Source: Paramecium octaurelia (lineage: Eukaryota > Ciliophora > Oligohymenophorea > Peniculida > Parameciidae). From it: a DNA stretch of 64,000 bases. Location: NCBI GenBank assembly GCA_905182995.1, contig CAJJDP010000034.1, positions 124,001 through 188,000 on the forward strand. Reading direction: 5' to 3'. Made by a program: the position numbers and the translations under genes. This document shows positions 1-11,035 of the stretch, piece by piece (within the stretch, counting starts at the first letter, position 1; every line of letters begins with the position of its first letter). The notes beneath the pieces were generated by a model. The model was not told the DNA's origin and did no database searches. It worked only from the letters and a program-made list of their open reading frames with translations.

Positions 1-2
1 TG

Positions 3-206
3 AGTAAAGAGAAAAAAAGAAAGTAATAAATAAAGAGTATTTCTAAACCCTCAATAAATGAAAGTAAATTGAGTTTTATATTTGAATCAAATTTGGAATT
101 CATTAATACTCAAGCAATCGAAACAATTAATATAAACACAATTTATGAAATTGCCAAGCCAACTACAACATTCTTGAAATAGCTAAAAAAGGTCAAGGCC
201 AATTGA
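3..206 (+). CDS. 3' end of an unknown gene (partial)
   Basis: An open frame with TAA/TAG as Gln enters from the left edge and ends at TGA 204-206, giving 67 residues of a C-terminus. It is very Lys-rich at first and then mixed, with Ile, Thr and Asn prominent. No domain is recognised. The other two forward frames contain TGA within the first 75 bases, which supports this frame. The start and the rest of the gene lie outside the window, so a function cannot be proposed. The next gene downstream is convergent and ends at 283. Confidence 0.5.
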
Positions 207-282
207 AGATATTTAAGAATGTTCAAGATAAATTAATTGCTTCCCACCAGTGATCTTAAGGTTGATGACAATTCATCATTGT

Positions 283-595
283 TCACTACATTATACATCT
301 GCTAAAATTACATCTCTTATCTAATTTCTTGGTTTGTTAGTAATGAATGATAAGCAAAATCATCTAAGCAGTGATCCAAATTTAACCTAATTAGGGTTTT
401 GATCCTACATATTCATCTGATTCTACCTAATAATTGAAAAAATGCAGTGACAACCGAGACCAAAATTGCAACATAAATTGTTCCCTTATTGTATTAAGAT
501 TATTTGGCTTTGATTTATTGGATAAGTTTATATTGGCTTTCCTAAGTTTCTGCCTATTCCATTTATTGTGCTTCCTTTAAATCTTGCTCACTCAT
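283..595 (-). CDS. Small putative membrane protein, 96 aa
   Basis: A minus-strand reading starts at ATG 593-595 and ends at TGA 283-285, with one 22 nt GTAG...GTAG intron at 405-426. Without the intron the frame stops early; with it, 96 residues are continuous. The first 40 residues are Gln/Glu/Lys-rich and probably cytosolic. They are followed by two hydrophobic segments (about residues 44-58 and 64-78) and a short basic, Cys-containing tail. The product therefore looks like a small two-span membrane protein. No family is recognised. The gene is divergent from the one starting at 665, with 69 bp between the start codons. It could be a chance ORF, because nothing but frame and intron supports it. 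Confidence 0.45.
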
Positions 596-664
596 TCGCG
601 ATTCAATTTTCTATCGACGCTTCTCTGAAATTTAATCCATCAAAATTTATATAATTAATAAACA

Positions 665-1323
665 ATGTCATCGAAAAACTATAAATTGATTCATTAGAAA
701 ATTCCAAATACTACACGTTATAGAGAGGATCAATTACCAATCAACAATAAATACTATGTTCGCTTAACATAAGATTCCACAAGAGTTCTAGATTTGATTG
801 AAAAGGATAAGTAAATTCCACATTTATCTATGATTGATCGATTTTGGGGACACAAAACACAAAGATTACCAGAACCTGTTCATTAAGAAGAAAAGCACGT
901 GTAATTACAATAAGAAATTATTCCTAAAGAGGAGGAGAAGTAAGAATCACTGCCTTAAATCGAATAAAAAACTGAAACTTCATTAAAGAAAACCATGAGC
1001 TTAAAACAGTTTAAGGAAAGTTTACTTTTTGATGAAAGAACTAGTTCTATACCTAAAACAACCATACAGAATCATATAATAGAGGATTTAATAAGAGATA
1101 GCGACATATTTTTAAAGAAACCCGAAATGATAGAGCAAGTACAAAGTTTGAAGAGGTTAAAAGTGCTCAAGAAATATGAAGCTAATCAGTAGTTTTTACT
1201 TTCATATTTAGTTAAAATCTTCCTGGAGTAGGCAAATTACCATACATCATCAATGATTACCATTCCAAGAGCACCAATCCAGGATACTCCAGAAATAATA
1301 AAGGAAATTTTTTTACAAGATGA
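665..1323 (+). CDS. Unknown protein, 211 aa, with a conserved-looking Gly/Phe C-terminus
   Basis: The frame opens at ATG 665 and closes at TGA 1321-1323, with one 23 nt GTAG...TTAG intron at 1189-1211. Splicing this intron moves the frame so that the gene ends 35 bp before the beta-adaptin start; unspliced, the frame would run over it to 1465. The protein is hydrophilic, with a Gln/Glu/Lys-rich middle (about residues 75-110) and helices with many charges. Its last residues contain the string TNPGYSRNNKGNFF. That resembles the NPGY-R...G-FF tails I recall from some ciliary proteins, but this is an impression from memory and not a search. No catalytic motif or membrane segment is seen. Confidence 0.6.
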
Positions 1324-1358
1324 AAACAATATTAAAATATATTTATATTAAAATATAT

Positions 1359-3489
1359 ATGAGTCGACCCTCTGCCTCAACTTCTAGTAATTCTAGAAGC
1401 TCAAGATCGCGTTATGGTAAGGAAGTCAAAGAGTTGTAGGACGCTTTAAATTAAAACAAAATTGAATAGAAGAGAGATGCAATCAGAAAAGTAAAAATTA
1501 CAATTTAAATTTTCTAGATTATTGATGCTATGACTAGAGGTAAAGATGTTAGCATGCTCTTTGCTGATGTTGTTAAAAATATGGAAACCGCCAATTTGGA
1601 ACTTAAAAAATTAGTCTATTTGTATATAATCAATTATGCAAAAATCATGCCAGATCTTGCAGTTATGGCTATAAATAGCTTTAGAAAAGACGCTAGAGAC
1701 AAAACTAATCCATTTTTAAGAGCATTAGCTATCAGAACAATGGGATGTATAAGAGTAAAACATATCACAGAATATTTATTGGATCCATTAAAAGAATCAA
1801 TCAAAGTAAATTATTCTCACATTTTATTCTAGGATGAAGATTCCTATGTCAGGAAAACTGCAGCTATTTGTATTTCGAAATTATTTGATGTTTCTCCAGA
1901 ATTGATCGAAGAATAAGGACTTTTGAAGTTATTAGAAAATCTAATTAATGATGGTAATGCTATGGTAGTGGCAAATGCTGTATGCGCTTTACTTATTGTC
2001 TAAGAATCTTAAGGAGCAACTATGCTCCAATTAAATGCATAAACTATTTAAAAAATATTGACAGCCATGAATGAATGTAATGAATGGGGTGTGATTTATT
2101 GTCTTGATGCTCTAGCACTCTATATTCCAGAGGACGGAAAAGAAGCAGAAGCGTATTAAAAATTTCTAATATGAATAGTATATTGGAAAGAGTCAGCCCA
2201 CGATTAAATCATAACAATCCAGGAGTTGTTTTATCAGCCTGTAAAATTATGATGAAATTCCTTGATTATCTTTAAAATCCAGAAATTATTAGATAAAATG
2301 CTCTTAAAATGACTGCTCCGTTAATTTCTTTACTGAGTTTAGGTAAAGAACCAGAAATATAATATGTGGCTCTTAAAAATATAAATCTAATAATTTAAAA
2401 GAGGCCAATCATAATTGAAAAGGAAATTAAAGTATTCTTTTGTAATTTCAATGATCCCATCTATATTAAATTATAGAAACTGGAAGTTTTATCCAAAATA
2501 GCAAATTAAGATAATATTCAATAGATTTTGCATGAATTAAAAGAATACACATAAGAAGTAGATGTCGAATTTGTTAGAAAATCAGTTAGAACTATAGGTA
2601 GATGTGCAATTAAATTGGAAAAGTCTGCAGAGAAATGCGTTACTGTTTTATGGGAGTGTCTGAAAACTAAGGTGAATTATGTTGTCATGGAATGTATCAT
2701 TGTTATTAGAGACATTTTCAGGAAGTATCCACGCAAATATGAAATGATCTTAAAGGATCTATGTGAGAATCTAAAAAGCTTAGAAGACCCAGAGGCCAAA
2801 GCATCTATGATTTGGATTATTGGAGAATATGTAGATACTATTGAAAATGCTGACGATTTAATGACTAATTTTATTGAGAAGTAAACTAACATTTTAATAT
2901 TAAGTTTCAAGGACGAACCAGCTAATGTGTAAAATTAAATGTTAGTTGCAGTTATGAAGTTGTTTTTGCAAAGACCAGTAGATGGAAAAGAAATTATTCA
3001 TAATTTACTAAAGGTAGCAACAAACGAATGCGAAAATCCAGATGTGAGAGATAGAGCCTACATTTATTGGAGAATGCTATCAACTGATCCAGAATTAGCA
3101 AAAAAGATTGTATTCTCAGAGAGACCTACTATTTCTGATGCTAGTTACACACTTGAAAATGAACTCTTAGATAAATTAATCGAAAATATTGGAAATCTAA
3201 GTTCTGTTTATACTAAAAAGCCTGAAAGTTTTGTAAAAAAATTGAGAGAAGTTTTAAATTCGAAAATGTAAGACAAACCAGAAGAAGTATATGAAGGTGA
3301 ATAACTAATGGATGGAAGACCAGAAGATTATAGTGATTAATAAGCAGGTCCATAATCCAATGTTTACGAAGGAAATTATGAAACTTCATCATAAATACAA
3401 TAATAAACTAATGCATAATCATAAGTTTTATAAAAAGTAGATTTATTGGATTTAGATGATTCATAAGAGCAATAATAATAATAATAGTA

Positions 3490-3540
<51 letters not shown>

Positions 3541-4329
3541 TGTTAAAATACCATTTTCTGAAGTCCTTAGCTCCATGACTTCAGGAGCATAAAATAAAAT
3601 AGTTGGACTTTAAATTGAAGCTGCTTTGTAAAAAAATGGAGAGAGGATTATTTTGGAATTAAAATTTGCCAACAAAACCCAAGATAAAACATTTTAGGTA
3701 TTAAAAAATCTTATTTAGGACTTTGGTATTAAATTTAACAACAATCCATTTAAATTATAAGCTGATTCAATTGAAATTTCTAGTCCACCTATCTAACCAG
3801 GATAAAGTTTGATTACTTAAATCTTTGTAAACACAAATGGGCCAGTTTGTTAAGATGCTCCTTAAATGCCTTATAGAATATAGGTTGCACTGAAAACTAA
3901 TTTAGATGTGTTTTATTTTTTTATCCCTATGTCACTTAGTGTGTTATTTGTACTTTATTCCTAGTTATAATATAGAGCTCTAATGGTTAAATTACTTAGC
4001 AAAAATTTGTTGAATTAAGTCAAGCTTAGAACTATGCAAAAAAAACGGAAGCTCTTTAATTGTAAGTTGATTATCAAAAAGTAACAAACTATTATTATGA
4101 TTAGATGAGAGAGAAGTTAGAGAGAAACTATTTATATTTAGTAGGAATTAGGAAGGATGATAAAGGAGTTGAATTACTCTCCTACTCTGCCGCCTTAGCT
4201 AATGGCATGTAAATCTTAATTAATGTAATTCACACTACAAACGCAATCAATTTATAATTATAAGCTCCTCATCCAACATTAATTCCATTAATATTTTAAG
4301 CTTTAGGGTTTATTTTAACAATAAATTGA
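1359..4329 (+). CDS. Beta-adaptin, large subunit of AP-1/AP-2 clathrin adaptor
   Basis: Beta subunit of a clathrin adaptor complex, acting at the trans-Golgi/endosome or plasma membrane to link cargo, the other adaptins and clathrin. It is 954 residues after splicing of introns at 1491-1517, 1806-1832, 2153-2178 and 3939-3964. The N-terminal trunk (about residues 45-590) carries the diagnostic beta-adaptin strings [22 protein letters not shown] and [14 protein letters not shown] hinge follows with a clathrin-box sequence LLDLDD near residue 670, then a run of 23 Gln. The C-terminal appendage domain occupies about residues 715-954. Intron positions were set by keeping alignment with the family. 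It resembles beta1/beta2 more than AP-3 or AP-4; sequence alone cannot say AP-1 or AP-2. It is convergent with the next gene, with only 12 bp between the stop codons. Confidence 0.95.
3470..3538 (+). repeat. TAA/TAG triplet repeat coding for 23 glutamines
   Basis: An almost pure TAA repeat with a few TAG triplets, in frame in the beta-adaptin hinge between the clathrin box and the appendage domain. In the ciliate code it encodes 23 consecutive Gln (one CAA, the rest TAA/TAG). It is a likely site of slippage and length polymorphism. Confidence 0.9.
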
Positions 4330-4341
4330 TACAAAATAAAA

Positions 4342-6050
4342 TCATATTAATTTCGATTATATTTTACATAAAATTTAAGATTTTAGTTCTTCTCTTTCTA
4401 AAAAATCCTTTTCCCATTAATCAAGTTGCACAATTTCTTAAAAGTCACATCCTAAAACTGACAAATTAATTGATTTTAAATTTAATTAATTAATTTATTC
4501 AAATAAATATTTGCATTTACTAAATTAACTATAATTGGCCATTATTTAATTCTTAAGATTGAATCGTTATTGAAAATCAGAATAGTAATTTTCAATCAAT
4601 TTAAATTTGTGAATTTATGTTTGTAAAAATGGAATAATCTCTCTAAAATTCTAATTTACAATCTATTTAATCCTTTTGAAAAATTCAATTCTCTCTTAAT
4701 AACTAATCATCCATTAGTTAAATAATTCAATAATATTCTAAAGCAACATTTTAACTTGATGGTATTCAGGAAACTCTAATAAAAATAAGAAAATATCTTA
4801 CCAACATAATCAACAATAAAATCATTCATAATGTTGATTTATAATCCCAGAAATTTTGTTTGAAGTCTATAATCTTTTTCTTGATCTTCTGTAACTTTTT
4901 ATCTTAATTATTTCATTTATTTATTTTTAGAATTATCAAGATCATTTTCTTTAAACAAACTGTTGTAGCTCATGAATTGTTCTTTTTAAACTGGAATTTC
5001 ATCATATTCTTTGATGATTTTATCTATTCTATTCATCTGTCTTTACTTATGTTCTTAGTCCCAAACGTGAGGTTTTTATGTTTCCATATTGCTTTTTTAT
5101 TATTTAATCCCTTTTTCTAATTAATTTTCGTATTATGTAGGCTATTTCTTTTTTAGATACTTTTAATTTCTCGAATTTAGCTATTCTTATTAATTTACTC
5201 TTTAATTCTATTGTTGCTGAAGATTATTTAAGTTAGTTGAGGTTTATTATGATTCTTAATATTCATCTTCAGTGATTTGTTTGTGTTAGTAAATTGGAAT
5301 GGATTTTTAATTGTAAATCTGATCTTATTTTGAAAATGGAATATTCATCTATTTATCCAAGTTTAAGCTATCAAAATTTTCTTACTAATTTTGTAATTTT
5401 TCTTTAGTAATTTAATCCTATAAGGCTAATTCTAATTATTAAGTAAGTTCTTAAATTTATTTTTGAAGTGATTTCATAATATCCTAATATTTCATTTCTT
5501 GTTCTTTCAACAATGAACTATGCTTTTTTTATTCATCCTGCAATTTCTTAAGTTTGACATATTCAACTGATTTTAATCTTGCTATTTCACTTTTTTCTCT
5601 TTCTAATCTTTTTTTTTCTGCATCAACTCTTTATTTCCATTCTAACTCAAAATCCTTTTTTACTTGATTTTTTTCTTATTCAATCCTTTTCTTATACTAC
5701 AATTTCAGTTATTTTGATTTTTTTTAGACTTCTTCATTTATTTAGTCTTCTAGCTCCTCCTATATTTTGAATCTTAATTGTTGCTCTAATTAGCCTCTTT
5801 GAAGGGAATCATCAAATTCACGAATTACATCTTATGCTAACTGTTCCTTCTATTATTCATAGTCCATTCTAATTTGCTATTCCAATTCAGCTCTTATTTA
5901 TTCTTCATTAAATAAAGCTAAGGAATCTATTTCTTATTGAAATTAATATTAATATTCAATATTTAATTCTTAATTAACTTGTTCTCGAATTTCTTTCTCA
6001 ATATCCGGAAGCAATTCTCGTACTGTCTCTAAAATAATTTCGTTAGACAT
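4342..6050 (-). CDS. Coiled-coil protein, 560 aa
   Basis: A minus-strand gene starting at ATG 6048-6050 and ending at TGA 4342-4344, with one 26 nt GTAAG...TTAG intron at 4776-4801. The length after splicing is an exact multiple of three. The first 270 residues are dominated by Glu, Lys, Gln and Leu in heptad-like order and must form a long coiled coil. The middle is Asn/Gln-rich and probably disordered. The last 150 residues alternate hydrophobic and charged residues and look like more helix. There are no membrane segments, signal peptide or catalytic motif. It may be a cytoskeletal or basal-body-type scaffold, but that is only an inference from composition. Its start codon lies 24 bp from that of the divergent PAS gene at 6075. 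Confidence 0.75.
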
Positions 6051-6074
6051 TTTTTAAAAATATTATAAAATATT
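6051..6074. promoter_or_regulatory. 24 bp bidirectional start region
   Basis: Only 24 bases, all A/T except one, lie between the divergent start codons of the coiled-coil gene (minus, 6050) and the first PAS gene (plus, 6075). Any core promoter for either gene must lie inside the other gene's coding sequence or in these bases. No TATA-like or other motif can be singled out. Confidence 0.5.
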
Positions 6075-9000
6075 ATGGAATTAAAGTCCAACTATGGTGG
6101 GAAATCGGCTCTGGATTAGGATAGATCTGCTATTGACAAGATTTAGAACGAAGTGAAAATGATATTCTTCAAAGTCACTCAGCATTTGTTAAAAGACGAG
6201 GAACAATCAACTATTCTTAACTTACTAGCCATCATAATTCAGTTCTTTTAAGCCACTTACATTATCTTCAATCGACAGACATGGAAAGTTTGGCAAACTT
6301 TTGAAGTAACTGAGTGGCTTAATAAGATATTTGGGTAATGTTAAATAAGCTAAGAAGATATTCGATGTTAGTCCCGTACTTTTAGATGATATCCTTTTCA
6401 GCCCTTGTTGCTATGATGTATGTATGCTTAGGCTTGGTAGTATTTGCATTTATGTTGATCTTCCTTCTGAGCTATAGATTGAAGTCTGCATTCACATGGC
6501 CAATATATATTTTAAGAATAATGATTCAAATGTTCTTATCAGTTCTTTATATGCCAATCATGGATCTTTTTTTCTCGTTGATTGCTTGTACAACTGATGA
6601 AAATGGGAACAAAATCAACCAAATTTTTATTGATGTTACATGTTGGTAAGGTGCCCATATAGTGCATGGTATTGTTTCAATTTTAGCTATTGTGTTATTC
6701 TATCTATTATGTATCACATTTTCCCTGATATATTACGAACCTAGGTATCTACCTAAAGAGCCATTATCTAAGAAGTCTGGTAGAAATTTGGCTGTTTTTT
6801 TAACTTACGAATTAGTTATGATCATATGTTACACATTCATGGTTGGAAGATCCTATGATTATCTATTCATTTTGATTATTACGATAGGAAGTTTTACAAT
6901 TTTTTGGAAAATGCACATTGAAAATCCTCATAATAATGTATACATAGCTAAGATGTGGTCTATGCTGGTGTCAGTCAATATGTGGAGTGTTATACTATTA
7001 TGTTTTGCTAAATTTCTTGAAGGGTAATTGTTTTTTGGAACCATATATGCATGGATGTCAGGTTTACCATTAATGATTGTTGCAGTTTTGAAAACAGAAA
7101 AATTGAATTATGATTTGCTTTTGACCAATTTAAATAAAGTAACAGATCATCAGGATGTACTTAATTTGACTGATCACTTAATCAAGCTCTATTACATTCA
7201 AGATGCGGATTCGTAATTGATGATTGATGGATTCTTAGAAATACATAGAGCAACTTGCGCCAGAGAAGATTGTTATTTAAAATAAAAAAAAAACCAAAAT
7301 TAAAGATTGGTCAAACCTTTCTTTAAAGATTAAAATCTTCTTGAAAGAGATGTTGATTTACTAATGGTCTTAGGCCAAATATATTTTAATTAGATTAAAC
7401 GATTTCCAAATGAAATTGCTTTAAGGCTTAGATATTCACTATTTCTCTTAGACCTCATGAAGTAAAGATAACAAGCATTAAATGAATTAATATAAGCAGA
7501 AACATTATGTCCTAGTTTGGATAATGAATTTACAATATTTAGATATAAATAAATAGTTGAATATGAAATGAATGCTGCTTAAAATGAGAATTTAGGTAAT
7601 TTAGATGTAGCAACAGAATTAGCATTTTAAAATTATATGAGATCCTTCTAAAATAAAATTGAAAGAGCAACACTAATGCATATGGACTTTTGGTCTCAAT
7701 TATAAGAAGATTCCCCTGATTTAGGTAAAATGAATAATATTGGTGCTAAAATTAATTTGGCAATTATTTAAGTTGAAGAACTTTGGAATAAAATGCAAAT
7801 GATGACTTCAAATCTGCCTAAAGCTATGAGATTATACGGAAAATTTATTATAGAGGTCTTGTAGGATAAAGATTATGGAGAAGAACTATTGGAAAAGGCA
7901 AGGCGACTATAGTAGTAGAATAGTAAGAATAAAAATAAACAAATGATATCGATATTAAGCGGTGAAGATTTAAGTCAAGAGCCTAATGCTACTACTTTGG
8001 TATCAACAGCTGCTGAAAAGTTCGCGTAGATTATAAATTTAAATTTATCATGCTGCAATTTGTTTGGATACAGTAAGTCTGAAATGATCAACAGAAAGAT
8101 CAATATTTTTATGCCAAATCTTTATTAGAAGTTTCATGACTCATATGTTGAACGCTTTCTTTAAACAAATGATAATAAAAATATTAATAAGGAAAGACTA
8201 ATTTATATTAAACAAAAATCAAATTACATAGCTCCATGTTACTTAATGTTGAAAATCATTTAATCTCTAGATGACAATTTATAATTGGCTGCACAATTTA
8301 GATTACCTAAGATTTTCAGACCCACTTGTTATATAATAGTTGATTCAGATGAAACAATCGATTCTATATCAGCCTCTTGCATCCCATTGTTGAATTTAGA
8401 TTAAAAAGTAATTTAACATAAAAAAGTGTCACTAATTGATATTTTTCCAAAATTCGCAGAAAATAAAGATTAATATTTAACTAAAGTTGGAGGATTGCTT
8501 TAGTTTTCTTAATATTCGTCTTAGGTTAGTAATACAAACATAATAGAAGAGAGGTAGCAAGAGCAAATTACATTCATGTGTTACATGAGTGAAGTAATAA
8601 ATTAATCAATTGATTAATTAGTTGGATATATAATTAGATTAGAATTATAGGGTTAAGATTAAAGTACCAACTAAGATTAGCTTGCGAATAACAATCCTTT
8701 AAAAAGTGGAAGTAGCTTATAATTCAAATTTAATCCACAACGTAATATGTATAGTGGAGAATTTGTATCAGATACTAATTCTTAAAGAGTCGATTAGACT
8801 ATATTATGGGATTAGAATGATTAATCATCTATGATATCCTCTAATTAAATGGATGTTTTAAATACAGGAAATATAAAATCATAAGAAAAGACTGAAAAGT
8901 CAGAAGAATAGAATATGAACACTAAAATAAATTATGGAGAAGGAATTAAAATTCTGAGATTATTTGAAAATAGACTTTAGGATATTGATGATAAAGATGA

Positions 9001-10999
9001 TGTAATGTCAGATGATGAAGAGATTGCAAAGAATAGTGTATTTTAAAATAATATGGAACAAGCAATAGAGAACGAATAATAAAGTTATGAGTAAAATAAT
9101 ATTTTTAGATCAAGAAAGAATCTATTCTAAATTCTCAATAGCAATTAAACCCCAAAGGTAATAACTAAGTTGAGTTGGACTGCCAATATTCTTGCATTAA
9201 TCTTGGTGGTACTTTCTTTTGTGGATTTTTTTATTATTTACGAGTAATATGACGACATTTATAATACGATAATCTTAGTCAAAAATCAAAACTAAAGAAA
9301 TGCTGAACTCTAAACGATTACAACCACTGTTCAAAATCTCTTGATGTTAAATTTAGATGTTTGGCAATTAAAAACAGATAGTGATAAGGCAACATATGAG
9401 AGCTTATAGAAAACTAAATTAAATAATTCAATTACAAACGTTGACAATTTAAACAAAGAATTAATGCTCTCGAGTGTTAGTTTAAGTGATTCAATATTAA
9501 GTATGATGGGAACAGATATTGTTATAATGAAATCCAGTGATGGTAACGAATAATTGTATGATTTATCTGAAGCAATATAATAAATAATTAGTAAATCACT
9601 GATCATCAGAGATAAAAGCATTGCAAACATCAATAAGCAAGATATAGATGTGAATTTTGTACTCTATAATTCTCTCAATAGTTTGATCTATTAATTAAGA
9701 CTATTCTCAAAATTGTATGCTAATGAATTGAGAATCAAAACTTAGGACAATGGATAAAGTTTCTTAATAATTTTAGGAGTAACTTCAGCTGCCATAGGAT
9801 TAGGATTAATCATCATGATAATAGCAATGATATCTGTCAGCAAAAATTAAGAGGAAGTTTTAGCAATGTTTCTAGATCTTCCAGACAAAACAGTTAAATA
9901 TTTGTACAACAAAAGTGAGAATTTTATTTCGAATTTGTAAATGGGTGAGGATGATGAGGTAATGTCTGAGGCAGATGATGTGGAAAAGGAGGAGTAGGAA
10001 GAACTAAACAAGACATTGAAGACTAGGAGAAAGAAGAAACATTTTAAAAACACAAACAAAGATTAAAGAAATTTTATATTTGGTATATTTTTTGTTTTGT
10101 TAATCACATAAGGATATTTTGTATTAAATTACCTTTTAAGTCACACATTTCTAATGAATCTAGACTAAATGATACCAGAAATAAATGCAACCGCTAGAGC
10201 AGAAAGCTTTTATAGATTTGTAGATATAGGAGAGAGAGCTTTATTTTTAGATAGAAATCAAACAATAATGAATTAGGATGCCTACACCATAGTTAAAAAT
10301 AACCTAAATTCTCTGTATGCCTTAGATTCATCGATGCACCAAGAGCATTCATTAAATGTGGAAATTACAAATCAAATATATCTTGATGCTTTTAAGGAAA
10401 TTTTTATGTCCTAACCCTGTACAATATTAGCAAATTTAATGAATGAAGTTAATGAGTAAGATTGTTAGACTTTTGCAGATGGAGCCATCTATTAAGGGAT
10501 GGCAGTGGGTGTTGCTCGTTACTTTGAAAATTTAAGATATATCATGACCATATATGATTAATTTTGGAATAATTCTAAAGTTAATTTTACTTAATTGACT
10601 CGTGGATTTGCTACTTTTAAAAATATAACTAAAAATTCTGATAATACAACTAACTATGTTTTAAATCTTAATAATTTCAATCATACAAAAGAGGCTAGAT
10701 AAATGCAGGATAGTTATCACCGTGGAGCCTTTCGATATTTAATCAAGAAAATGATTGAGGGAATATATCAAGATATGGAAAGTAGTAAAACTTAACTTCT
10801 TGCATTTTTCATTGCATTTGAAGTTCTGTTGTTCATAATTTACTTCATATTGTGGTTACCTTTAGTTGTCAAGATGACCAAAGATATTTGGAGAACTAGA
10901 TCGATGATTATGATGATTCCTCTGAGAGTGATCCAAAATATTAGATCTATAAAAGCCTATATCAAAGATAACATACAAATTAATGAGATAGATGTGTGA
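6075..10999 (+). CDS. Multi-membrane PAS-domain protein, TmcB/TmcC-like, copy A (1633 aa)
   Basis: A large membrane sensor-like protein, first of three tandem paralogues. One intron sits at 6335-6357; by homology with copy C the splice restores GYSMLVPYF, and its 3' end is AAG. The N-terminal block (about residues 45-340) holds roughly eight hydrophobic spans. A helical linker follows, then a PAS domain (about 640-760) with CCNLFGYSKSEMINRKINIF and a downstream FHD. The C-terminal half has further spans near residues 1025-1047, 1221-1246, 1326-1346 and 1567-1588, separated by long loops. Large proteins with this layout are known in ciliates and in Dictyostelium (tiny macrocysts proteins). Their ligand is not known to me. 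The body from 6358 to the stop has no internal TGA. No kinase, cyclase or channel signature is visible. Confidence 0.85.
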
Positions 11000-11035
11000 T
11001 TTTATATATATCTAATATCTATATTATTTAAAAAT

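Noticed and set aside
665-1465. Unspliced frame of the 211-residue gene running over the beta-adaptin start.
   Set aside because: A textbook 23 nt intron at 1189-1211 ends the gene at 1323 with no overlap.
3376-3576. Minus-strand ORF with a long poly-tyrosine run.
   Set aside because: It is the antisense of the Gln repeat in beta-adaptin; composition is an artefact of the TAA repeat.
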